Below are positions 27,301 to 39,300 of a stretch of DNA of 64,000 nt, piece after piece. The DNA is from Callaeas wilsoni (Eukaryota; Chordata; Aves; Passeriformes; Callaeidae). Both the position numbers and the translations under genes were made by a program. The notes under the pieces were generated by a model, which was not told where the DNA came from, did no database searches, and worked only from the letters and a program-made list of their open reading frames with translations. Each line of letters opens with the position of its first letter. Within the stretch, counting starts at the first letter, position 1. The stretch is from assembly GCA_013398955.1 (NCBI GenBank), contig VWPU01002111.1, forward strand, positions 124,001 to 188,000, in the 5' to 3' direction.

Positions 27301-30300
27301 GTGTTGTTAAGACACAGCTTGGTGCAGTGAGAGAATCTCCAGCCGAAGGACTCACCTTGGGTCCTGGCTCCCCCTGCTCCCCCTGAGGTCCTCTCCTCCC
27401 GGGGCTGCCCTGCCAGTGGGACACAAAGGGCATCATCATATTCACTGCACTGTAACCAGGAGCCTGGGGGGCAGAACTCTGTGCACTTCACTGCCCCGCA
27501 GCGAAAGATGCTTCCTGCCCCACAGAGCTCACAACAGAGACAAGAAGAAAATTCATTGAGTTGCCCAGGAAATGCAGGAAAGGGAAGAAGAAAGGAACAG
27601 CCCAGCCCCTCCATGACCAGCATTGGGAACACAGCACTTATTCCCAGCAGGAAGAGATGAAGTTTCAGCCTGTTTAACCTCCCTCCAACTCCCTCAGTGG
27701 ATCCATGCTGAGACAACGTCTCATATGGACATCGGAACACACAGGAGAAGGAACAAAAGGGGTGCTCACATCTACACTCCTTTGGAACTCGGTTGGGATT
27801 TATACCCTCCAGCCCAGAGAAGAGACCTGTGCTGGGATCAGGGACAGCACCTGGCTCTGGGAGACCTGGCTGAGCTCTGCCTCTGCCTGACTCTGGGTGG
27901 GCAGAAGAAGCCAGCCTTCTGGCATGAACTCATTCTGTATGAATTTTCGACATCTTAATCTGAACATTGCTATTCTTGAATAAAAAAAAAAAAACAACAA
28001 CAACAACAAAAAAAAACCAACAAAAAACCAAAAAAAAACAAAAAAAACCCCACGTGGATTTGAAGTGAGAAGCACAGGCAGGGAACTTTGGGAAAGGTGC
28101 TTTCAGAACTGCTCAGAAACTCATTTCAGAAGCCAGCTGGATCTGGTCAGAAACACTCATTAAGGACAGTGATAAATACAAGGTGGGACCTGTCTTGCTA
28201 ACTGGAGTTTTAAAAATAGCAGTGAGTGCTGTTGTAACTGCAGCAAATTACCAAGGGTTCAGTGGTGTGAGGAGAAGGTTGTGTGTCAAAACCCGATTTC
28301 CTCTAATGCTTTAAAGAGTCCTGCTCTTTAAGGAGTTGTCTGTGGAGATGCTTAAACCACAGGGCAATGCAAGCTGGTAATTATGCACTTAGGATATTGG
28401 AGCAAACTGTGACAGTGGAGTGTGCTGTTAATTAAACTTCCACCGGAATGAGCAAGTAATTACTCTGCAATGAGGCACTTTCCCTGAACAGAACTCTCAG
28501 CTAAACCACAGGTCAGTGCAGGAGGTGATCTGAGACCTTTTCACTTGAAAAAGGAGGCAAATATTTCCATAATGGTTATTTTCCAGGAGAAAAGCACCTG
28601 GAGTGGTTGAACTGAGGTGCTCTGGAAAGGCTGTCTGTCAGGTTTCAGCTGGCTTGTGCAAACCAAATGTTTTTCCCCAAATTTTCAAAAAGCAAATTTT
28701 TTTATAACTGCTTCCTAGTGTTTAACAGAAATATTTTCTCCTTTGATTCAAGCCCATGATGTCTTTCCTGCATCCATAATGGATAGGGCAGAATTTATGC
28801 CCTTTTTCCTGAGCATACTGCATATGTAATGACTGTTTTCTCTGCCCCCTCCATTCTCCAGGGTTTTCTTGGAAGTGACATTCACTGAACAGAAAGAGAG
28901 CTTTGGGGACAGACATGATAGCAAAGTCTCCCCTTTCTCTTTACACTGTCCACCCACACAGACACTTACAAGACTCCAATTTAAGGATCCAGATACGAAG
29001 ATTTTTTTGGTGAGTTGTTTTTTCTTTAAATTTACAGAGAGTCTCAGAGCCTCCAGTCCCTGAAATCTCTGCAGACACTGAGGGTGACCCATCCTCCTCT
29101 CCTAAGAGGATTAATGTGGTACCAGGAGCTGCTCAGCCTGTTCCCAGCTGCAGCTGTTGCACTGCCAACTCTCCATCTCCCCATTTCATCACCATCCAAA
29201 ATCCAAAGGAAAACTCTCAGCCTTGCCCTGGAAAAGCTCCTTGAGTTAAGATGAGAGGAAATGGCCTCAACTTGCACCAGGGGAGGTTTAGATTAGATAT
29301 GAGGATAAAATTTCTTCACCAAAAGGGTTGTCACAGCCTGGCACAGGCTGCTCAGGGCAGGGATGGAGTCACCATCCCTGCAGGGATTTAAAAGGTGTCG
29401 ATGTGGCACTGGGGGACATGGTTTAGGGCTTGGCAGTTTAGGGCTTGGCAGCCCTGATGAATGGGTGGACTCAATGGTCTTTTAGGATCTCTTCCAACCT
29501 GAAAGATTCTGTGATTCTAAAACCTCACAGAGCCCCAGGAGTGTTACCCACATGCCCAACATACCACGAAAAATGAAGCAACACCAGCGCGTGCAATACA
29601 CCGGGTGGGAGGGTGAACTTACAGGGGGCCCTGGGGGTCCTGGCAGGCCTGGGCGCCCAGAAGTGCAAGAACAGGCAGGAGCCAAGGTAGGGCAGGTGTC
29701 CTCATCCCTCTGAAACGAAATCAGCCAAAACCAGTCATGCGCAGCTGCACGGAAAGAGCAGGATGGATCACAAGTAAAACACTCAGTGTGATGGATCACA
29801 AGTAAAACACTCAGTGTTCCAAAATTCAGCCTTTTACTTGAAGAAAGGCAGATTTTTTTTCTACTTCACTGAGAGATTTTTGTGAGCAATCGAGTGCTTT
29901 ATTTTTTCTGTTGAATAACAAGTTTAGACCAAAAAAAAAAAATTAACCAGCCCAGCCTACGGTGTGCAAAACACATATTGGAAGATAATTTTCTCCTTGC
30001 TACATATTTATGCTCCCACATAGGAGTTCTCTGGGTTGAGAAGTGAAAAGAAGAGTGGGGGATGTTGTGTCTCAGGGCTGAGATGGCAGCAAAGCTGAAG
30101 GACTGCCAGGGCTCCTGGATGAGGTCGTGACAGGAGAAACACGCACTGCACCAGGATTTGAAGTTTTCATTCTCTTTGAAGCAAGCATAGTTTTGCTTAC
30201 TTCCCCAAGGAACACCCTGATGTTATTCCCAAGAGAAGAGAGAAAAAAATTCCCTCTTGAGTCTATGAAAATCATTTGCAGTGTCACATCAGTGCCATGG

Positions 30301-33300
30301 ACTTGTCCCATCCTCCCCAGCTTCCCGTGGATGAGCAGAGTGGTGCCCCTTGTCTTACCAGTGCAGGGAGGTCACAGCATCTGTCCTGCTCTGCCCCCAC
30401 GCTGCTGCACAAGATCTGCAGAGACTGCAGCTGGAGCTGGGGGGAAGAATGGGAGTTTGCTAAGAAAGTAGCACTGGCTCCCAGTACCCATCACCAAATC
30501 TTACGAAGTTCAAGTGATAAAAATAATCTTCAGGGATGATTTGACAGGACTCTCGTATGTGATCCCAATTATAACCGTGTCCCAAAAAAGCCACAACACG
30601 AGAACTACCCCCAGACTGAGTGTTCCATAAGCCCTCAGGTCTCTGTCTTGCTAAGCAAGTCAACAAAGCAGCTTCACACCAAGTCTCCAATTTACTCACA
30701 GCCCTGCAGTAGCAGCAGGTTCTCAACTAATTGGGCTTCAGCACCACCAAAATGTGAAAGCAAACTTTGATTTGCTCCCCTTGGGGGCAGGGGGAGAAGA
30801 GTAAATGTGGCAGCAGCGTTTCCCAGGGCAGATGTGATCCCCTCCCCAGAAACCCCAAGCGGTCTCTCACTGCCTCCCTCTCAACAGCCACATCTTCCCA
30901 TTCTGATTAACAAAAACGCACACACTGCACAAAGCCAAACAAAATAATGAGGCAGAGATTAATCTTTCTTTCCTTGACACCATTTCCCATCCCTTTCTTT
31001 TTTTCCTTTCCCTCCATGCATTTAACAAGGAGCGAGCTGTACAGCCCAGAGAGGGTGACAGGCAGCATACGGATACAGATGAGCCCTGTAGATCAATTGG
31101 CATTTAAAGATTTCTTAGATTAAATAAGGTTCCATGATAACCAATAATGAGGCACTCTGTCTTCTCAAGGGCAGCAGAGCTGTGGAAGATGTGAAATGTT
31201 GCTGTGCTTGAAAGGCAACGGGAGTAGGGACGGCACAAGGCTGTTCATTATTTGGCCAGACCTGTCTAGATAAGCTGCTAGCAGGGAGAATTTGGGAGGG
31301 GCAAGGAAAGCACAGATTCCTGCCTTGATGGCCACAGGCTTGTGATCAAATTACCACAGAATTTATTTGGGAAACGAGTAAATACTGATTGAATACACTG
31401 TCCCCTGGTTTGTTACACAGCAGACCCCGTATCTTACAGGCAATTCCACTTTTTTCCTGGTGTATCCCAGACCTCTGCCTCTCAGCTTGCAACTGGGGAT
31501 GCACGTGGGACAAACTGTTTTTACTGCACTGCTTTGAGGCAAGGGGAGTTGTAGAACACCTGATGAGCCATTTTCTCCTGGACTTCTAGATCTAAAAGGA
31601 GAGCCAAGGAGCAAGATCTTCACATCAGTGGTGAATGGTTTCCTACAGCCCCACTAGAACCTGGTGAGTGATGAACTTGCCACTGATTCTGCACATAATT
31701 AGCACTCCTGTTTTGGGGAGTAAGAATGGAACAGACTGCCAGGAGCAGGGTGTTTTTGCCCTGAGGGCTGTGCACAGGGCAGGACACCGAGTCCACACAT
31801 CCCTGTGGTCTGTCCCCTTGCCGGGAGCAGCTCCCTGCAGCGCCGTGTGAAGCCGTGAGTGCAGGCCGGCACTCACTGTTGGGTTGGGGTTTTTCCCCAA
31901 GTGGCAGCTGATAAAGAGCCTCTCTACTGGAGTTTCTTTCCCCCTCATTTGCACGCAGATAGACAAGTCCAAACACTGGAGACTGAGGCACACCCAGCTC
32001 TGCTGCCTTCAGCCACCAGCATTTCCCGACATCGCTCCGTGTGGGCTGATGCGCCCAACTTTCCTTGCAGAAGCAATTCCCAAACCCTCCTGGTCTGCTT
32101 CAGCATCTCAGTGCAGGAGCTGTGCTCCCCCAGCCCCGGGGGATGCAGCCAGCAGAAGGCCCCTCTGGGACACACTCATGTGGATGCTGAAATGCTGTTA
32201 GCAGGGAAATATTCTCTTCTTGCATTCATTCTGTGAGAACTTTTCCTTTGCTGTGTAAGCTATGTAAACAATAGATAGGGTTTTTGTAAATAGCATTCAG
32301 ATCTGGTATCTTCTGACCTTGTGTACACTATATTAGGAAAAAACATTTCTAAGTGGGTGTCTGAGATTTTGACCAATCACCCTAGGAGAAGTGTAAGCAC
32401 TGTTCAATTGCTTTATGGAACTAGAATATATAAACGGTATTGTAAATTTAATAAATAATTCATTCCTCGCTCTGACTCCTGCCTTGCTGTATCTCTGAAC
32501 CCCTGCTTGGAAGCCCACACACTCACGCTGCCACCCCCCATCACAGTCCTCACACCAAGGCAGGAGGGACGAAAACACTCTCCCTGTGCTGGGAAAGCTC
32601 ATTAAAACCACAGGGATCAGCGGGATCAGGACACAGCAGCGTTGGGAGGCATCCCGGTGCGGGTGATGTGGCATGGCGCTCCTGCCCGTGTGCCCACCCC
32701 AGCCAGCTCCAGCAGCGCATCCCAGCACTCACCGGCACGGACCCGCTCCGGGGCCCTCTGGTCCTGGTCACTTTTCCCAGCATGACGAAGCCGGCGCTGG
32801 AGACGCTGCCGAGGGTGTGGATGGGTTTCTCTGCTATTTTCTTACAGTCCACATACAGTTTGACCTTGAAGTGGCTCACGGCCACGTGCACCTGGACAGC
32901 AGGTGGAAAAAGCCGTGTTGGAGCTCCGTGGTGGGATGAGGGCATCTCCCACTGCCAGTAACACCTTCTGTCCCATTTCCAGCCTGCTGCTGGCACGGGT
33001 GGGGTGTTTCTAACGAGTGAATGCATCGAGGGGGCTCAGGAATAAGTTTTAGTATGTGCTTTCCCTTGTTGATCCCCTCACCTCTCCTTGGGAGAAGCCT
33101 TTCTGGAGCTGAGTAATGAACCTGCCCACAGATACCCACAGAAAGAGCTCATTGCTTATTTGGGTGCAATACCTTTGCTATGAGGGCATAGACAGCCAAA
33201 ACCCCCACCCTGTTATGAGTGATAAAGTGGCTTTCTCACAAGGCTAGATTCTCTTTTCCTTTCATCCACAACTAAATGGTTACCAAAATTCTGATTAAAA

Positions 33301-36300
33301 AAAAATCAATTTTTCCTGATTATAAATACCTAAAAACCACCTCAATTTTTGGAGTCTGGGGGAAAAGCAAAAAATTAATATGTGGAAATCACATTTTGAT
33401 CATGAGATCCACCTAAATGCTTTACAATTATGAATGTCAGCATATCAAAGAGATTGACAACTTCCCTGGCAATCAGGATGCAAAGTATTTGGATAATCAC
33501 TCCTCACTTTGAACCACACACACTGCTGGCAAAACACTCCCAGAACAGAGCGAGATCATGAGCCACTTTTCTCCCTCTCTTGATAAGGACCTTATGAAAG
33601 CTCCCATAGAATATCTTCTTCACTTCCTGCTGGTCAAAGGAAACTTCTTGTAAATCAGCCTTGTAGTCATGATTGAAATAGGTCAAGGATTTCTTACTGG
33701 CTGCAGGGAAAATAGGACAAATAACAGCTTAGAGATTGGTTTCACACATATATACAATAGTAAATAATTAGGCTTAAACATGGTGGAAGATTTCCTACGT
33801 TATCAAGAAATACTTCTAAACAATGGGAAAAAATACGTAAAAATTATGATTATGTTACAAGTAGAATAAACATGAAAACATGTCTTTTAATTGCACTGAG
33901 CCGTGTTTTAAATGCAAGGTTGGCAGCCACGACAACCACGACAACAAGTTTCTTTCTTCCCAAGAGACTGCTGCTGGGTAAGGAAACCATTAAAACATTC
34001 CAAGTGAGTTCTGCTGCTTGCAGAATGTGTGGAAATGCCCAAACTGAATGTATTTACCAAGAAAACTTACGGTCAAGGTTAACGCCGAGGAGAGGCTGGA
34101 AGTCCTCGTCCGTGACCTGCCACACAGCGAAGGGCTCCTTGGGGGTGTCGGGCAGGAGGCGCAGGAGGATGACGATGGTGTGCTCGGGTGGCACGGCAAA
34201 CAGGTGGATGTCACTGGAATGACATAGGTCGAGGGAACATCAGTGATTTAAATCACCAGGCAACACCCTGCAGCCTCATCCGGGTGTTTGCTGGGCAGGG
34301 GGGCCTGGAAAAGCTTTGCTCCCAGGAGGTGATGGTTGTAGAAGAATTCTTAGAGCAGAATGGACATGGTCCGTATCTGAATGTACTGAACAAGCCAGAC
34401 TCAGCAGCACCTGCTTGCCCTGAGTGCCGTGAGAGTAGGATGACTTAGTGCTGAGAGTGTCCTTGAGGTGCCCGTGAGAAAAAAGGGAGGTTTAACGGGA
34501 TGCGATAACCGCAAGCTGGGAGGAGGGAGGACACTTGTTTGCTGTATGTTAACCAATTAGTAGACAGTAGATGGGCTTGATTTTACCTAAGTATCCAATC
34601 ATAGAGTTAGTTACAGTGCGTGGACAACGGATGACTAGTTGGAAATGCTACATCATTCTGCTTGATTTGAGCAATAAAGGAGAACGCTATCTAACCGCGT
34701 CAGTGTTTGTCGTTACTCGGCTCCCATTCTCAGTGGAGGACCCTGCTTCGGATGGTGACACCTGTCCAGAAAGAGCCTGGACCTGCTGACATCTGTGCTG
34801 AGTGATGAGCACTCGTGGGCCTTCTCCTCATGCCTGGGGGATGCTCAGGTGGAGCAGCTGGTGTCAATCCATCACTGCCAGAGCTGCTTCAGGGAATGCC
34901 AAGCCACAGCGAGTGCAGCCTTAATGCTTTTCAGAGGAGAGCCCAGTGGAGGCTTACAAAACATCCCTGCCAGGATCCAAAACACTCCCCCAGGTCTCCT
35001 CTTCAAGAAGGAGGAATGGTTGCCATATATTCGTGGGGTAAATCTTTAAACCTTGGCACAAAACTCTTGGCTTAGGGACATGGTTTAGTGGCAGACCTGG
35101 CAGCATTAGGTTAATGGTTGGACTCGGTGATTCTTCCAACCTAAATGGTTCTATTATTCTAAATCAGTATAAATGCCCTTCAGGGATAAGCATTGAGCCC
35201 ACAGAAAGGCCCCCTCTGGGTCCCCACATCCCAGCTGCAGGATTTGGGCTCCGCAGCAGTGAGAGGATACAAGGCAATAAGGGAAGGTCAAACTGGTTTT
35301 GCCTGAAACACGCCTGTAATCTGAAACAGAACACATTGGCACGGCATAAACACAACCCATCAGGCATCTTTTCAGCACAGATTCATAAATAATACAAATT
35401 TTTTCTTTCTCTCTCGGTTTCTGAAGGGGCAGTGTCCTTGGAAAGGCATCTATAAGAGCTGAACAAAAGGATTTGCCCATCATTTTCCGAGTATTTAGAC
35501 CAAAGGGTTCTCTGAATCTCTCCTACTCTGTTTACTCTAAGAAGCTTTGCTTCTTTAACTAAGATTAAGCGGAGTCAGTGGCTCAGTAATTAGGCTTTAA
35601 ACAAAGTAGCAATGAATGTCAGGAGTCAGATCACTCCTGATTCACAATCATAAAAAAGGAATGAGGTCATGGGAGCTGCCTGGCTCGCTCCAGACCCTGT
35701 GGAGAAGCTTCATTTGCAACAGAATGGGGTCAAGCCACAACCCAGAGCCAGTGGCTCTTCCCTCTCACCAGTGCAGCCCAGGCTGCAGAGAGCAGCTATG
35801 AGAGTGATATTTTCTAAAGTAAAGATGTCTCTCCAAACCAGAGATGTTTGGGAGAAGGGATTGAAGATGAAAATGTGACCTCAAACTGCCATCACTGAAG
35901 TGCAGGTGGCTGTGGACAGAATGCCTAAATACCGGTGCAGTGTCCATACGTGACATGATCCTCCTGTCCATCACAGCAACTAAAAAGCTGGGAAAAAGTG
36001 GTTTTATAGAAACCAAAAGCAGCGCTGTGAAAATGCCTGGCTGTACAAGTGTATAGTAAATACTATGGTGTCACCTCAATTTCTACTTGACAACTCATCT
36101 TGAGAAAAGCCAGGGGTTTATTTATTAATACATTAAGTAAAAGCTCTCTAGCTATCTTTTCAATCTACCAGTAGTTTGATTTAGCTCGTCATATTTATCA
36201 CTTCATTTGGAAGTGGCCAGCAGGGCTGCATCATTCCTCCCCAAAATGACCTTCCTTTGCCGTGCACATGACATGAGACTGAGGATGAGGATGGCAACAG

Positions 36301-39300
36301 CCACAGCTCTGCTCCCACCTGGTCCTCTGGGTGAGCTGAATGTCCCTGAACAGGGTGAAGGTGCGGGAACCGCTGAACACAAAGGGCTCCATGGCTACGC
36401 CTTTAATGGAGGAATATTCCTTCTCTACCAAGCCAAAAACTTCCATCATATCAAATCCTGGAAAAAAGGAAAACAGAAAATCAGTGGTTAGGCAGGAGTG
36501 CAAAAGAAGTGTGTTTGAAGAGCAGGTCGAATTCGCACAGAGAAGGCAATAGGAGAAAATGCCCTTAATGACACAACACCAGCTCGAGTGTATCCCTCTA
36601 ATGGCAGCCAGGGAAAATAAGTTTGTGTGCACATTTGTTGTAATCTCTTCCTCTTGGAGGAGAGTGGACAAAGGATGGACGCTTTCACAACAATGTTTTC
36701 AAATCTTCAGAATGAAAAAAAAGACTGAGAAAGATGTTCCTCCAACAATTTCTTCCTTTCAACTACACACAAAGTATTATCTTCAAAAGGCATGGAATCA
36801 GTCCAGTAATTGCTAGCAGGGAGAGAAAATTATTTCTACTCTGAAATGCCTTATATGTGAGAGCCAGAAAAAATAGGAAAAAACTTAAAAACACGAACAT
36901 TTCCATTTCTCTCTATTTTCAGGAGACACCCAGGGGTGACCTGCCTTGTGTGGGCCACAGAGATTCTCCTCTGACACCTCTGACACCACCTCTGGCTCAT
37001 GCAGCTTCATCTCTCTCCCCCAGCTCATCATTAAAGCTCCAAGTCATTTTCATTTCAGTTTTCTGTTCAGTAAGACAAGATCTCACCGTTTGGGTTCTTT
37101 TTGAATTTATCTGAGTTTGCAGCAGACTGGGATGAAGGAAATGGTTACTTCTTTAGCAAATGGAAGGGCTTCATTTCAATGTGGTATTTTCAGCCTGTAT
37201 TCCCTCACCCCTTCACCATTTACAATCTTCTGCGGTTTCTTGGCTTGAGGTTTTATTTTGACTGGGTGCTGGCCCAAGTTGCTTTTATTTTATTATTTTT
37301 TTCACATCCCAACAGTACAAGGGAGTTTGCCAAAATAAATTACCTACTTGAGGGCCATTTACCTCCGGTATGGAGCTTCCAACACTGAAACTTCCTTTTA
37401 AATGCGCAGGAAGAGAAGGCTTGAGTCACAGTTAAAAACATATTGAAATATAATCCCATTATTATCACAGAGTCATAGAATCATAGGATGGCTTGAGTTG
37501 GAAGGGACCTTAAAGATCATCTAGTTCCATGGGCAGGGATGTTACCTGCAAGATCAGTTTGCTCAGGGCCGCATCCAGCCTGGCCTTGGGACAAGACGAA
37601 GTGACTCAATCACAGAGTAACCGGACCTGAGAACTGCAGCGAGCTCCTCAGCCTCACCCGTAACTCAGAACTCTCTGGGAAGGAGCTGATACCCCTTTCC
37701 TAGCAGCACTCACTGCTTTCTCAGTACGAAGCCCTTGCAGCAAACCCAACAGCACGAACAGCTGCCATGGCACAGGCAGGAGGAAGGGGAACTTCTGCCC
37801 CAGCAAAATCCATGCAGCCTGACTGCAGAGAGGTCCTCGGGCAGCGAGACCTCCTCTGGAGGAGGCAGAGGTGATCCCGGGGACAGACTGCGAGGTTTGG
37901 AGTTTGACAGTCTGAGGAGCCTTTGTGAGTCAGGAATTCAAATCCTCTGGAAATTCAAAGGCAGTTTGAAGCTTCACCTCCTCAAGGCTCGTGAAAATCC
38001 TGGTGCTAAGCACTAACAGCCGAGAGCACGAGCTGGTGGAGCCGCAGAGCATAACAATTCAGGTACTGCAGAATATTCTTCTGCCTGATAAAAGATATGT
38101 TCCAATTTTGGTTCTCACACTTCTCCCCTTTTCCTTGGGACATTTTCCCCCCATTCAGTTCTTGCATATATCTCCAAATCGAGAGCAGGCAGTGTTTTCA
38201 GTCACAGCCCAGCAGCACCAGGGCTTGGATCTGCTACTGTACCTCTTATGGAACCTTCCGTGGAGGTGATGGTGGGGCAGGCTGTGAGAACAGAATAAAA
38301 GGGGAAAACTGTTAGAGGACAAAAAGACAGGAGGGGATTATGGAAGCCAAATGAACACAGTTCCTTTAGACAGAGCAAAGGAGAAACACAGCAAAACTTA
38401 GAATATCCTGCAGCTTCATTCAGAGCTTGGACTTTAACCTTGTTTTTATATATATGGAGAAAGAGAGAGCTGATTGTTTATGCAAACATAAAAGTTGTTT
38501 CCTGGCTTGCCTATCACCAAAATAAAAATAGTGTCTTTCATCATCAAACATCTCCATGATCGCTTTCTTTTGACTAACTCACCTGGCACCTGATGTTATG
38601 AAAAACAAGGGAGCATCATTTTTGGCTTTTGTTTTTTAGAACAGACATCAAAACATTTTTTTTTCTTTTAACAGTGCCTTAGTAGTGTGGTAAAATAAAG
38701 ATATACGCAGTTTCAAATTTTGTACCTGCGATTAAAAATACACACAGCAAAAATATGTGTCTCAACTTGAGAGTCTGGCTTTTGATTTCTTTCGGAAAAC
38801 ACAGAGAGTTTTGAAACGTTTTGCAGTCTGTCTTTCAGAAATCCTCTTGATGAATCCTCTGAGATGCCACAGGACAAAAAGCAAGACCAGAGGAGAAGAG
38901 ACTGGGGTGTGAAGCTGGAGCATGAGGCACCAGGGCTATGAGCACTCTGTGCTGAAACAGCTCAGGTAAGGGGGTGTTTCAGAAAACAGCTCATGAATGC
39001 TACTTTCAATTATCTGCTGCCATGTAAATCCCACGCCATGGATACCAGATGGAGCTGGGACAAAGGGAATGCTTGACGCAAAATGAGAAATGTCCCTGAA
39101 AATCAAGGATGCTTGACAAGACGGGCTGTTCACAAGGGGTTTTCTACGTCATCGGGATGACAGAATCTAAGAGATCATCATTCTGAGGCTTCAGCACAGC
39201 CTTGCCATTCTCGCATCAATGCCATTTCCTACCTCACCAGCCAAGCAGGGCTTTCCATTTCTCATCCCTAACTTTTGTAAAATGTGTAAAAAATTTAAAG

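Larger units (their letters stand above)
27410..29622 (-). other. COL20A1: COL20A1 intron in the COL1 region
   Basis: A 2.2-kb phase-0 intron. It holds an A-rich simple repeat (27982-28050) and an antisense CR1 fragment (29251-29519). No further Gly-X-Y exon was seen on the minus strand. Confidence 0.75.
34214..36318 (-). other. COL20A1: COL20A1 intron carrying a solo LTR
   Basis: A 2.1-kb phase-2 intron. It contains a solo LTR (34337-34750) close to the acceptor of exon 21 and a CR1 3' fragment (35071-35161). Both are antisense to the gene. The remainder shows nothing recognisable. Confidence 0.75.

Noticed and set aside
30460..30726. 88-codon minus-strand frame in a COL20A1 intron
   Set aside because: No relative recognised, and it does not fit the phase-0 join of exons 23 and 24.
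32232..32457. hAT-type DNA transposon suggested by an 8-bp direct repeat
   Set aside because: No terminal inverted repeats are present at the inner edges.
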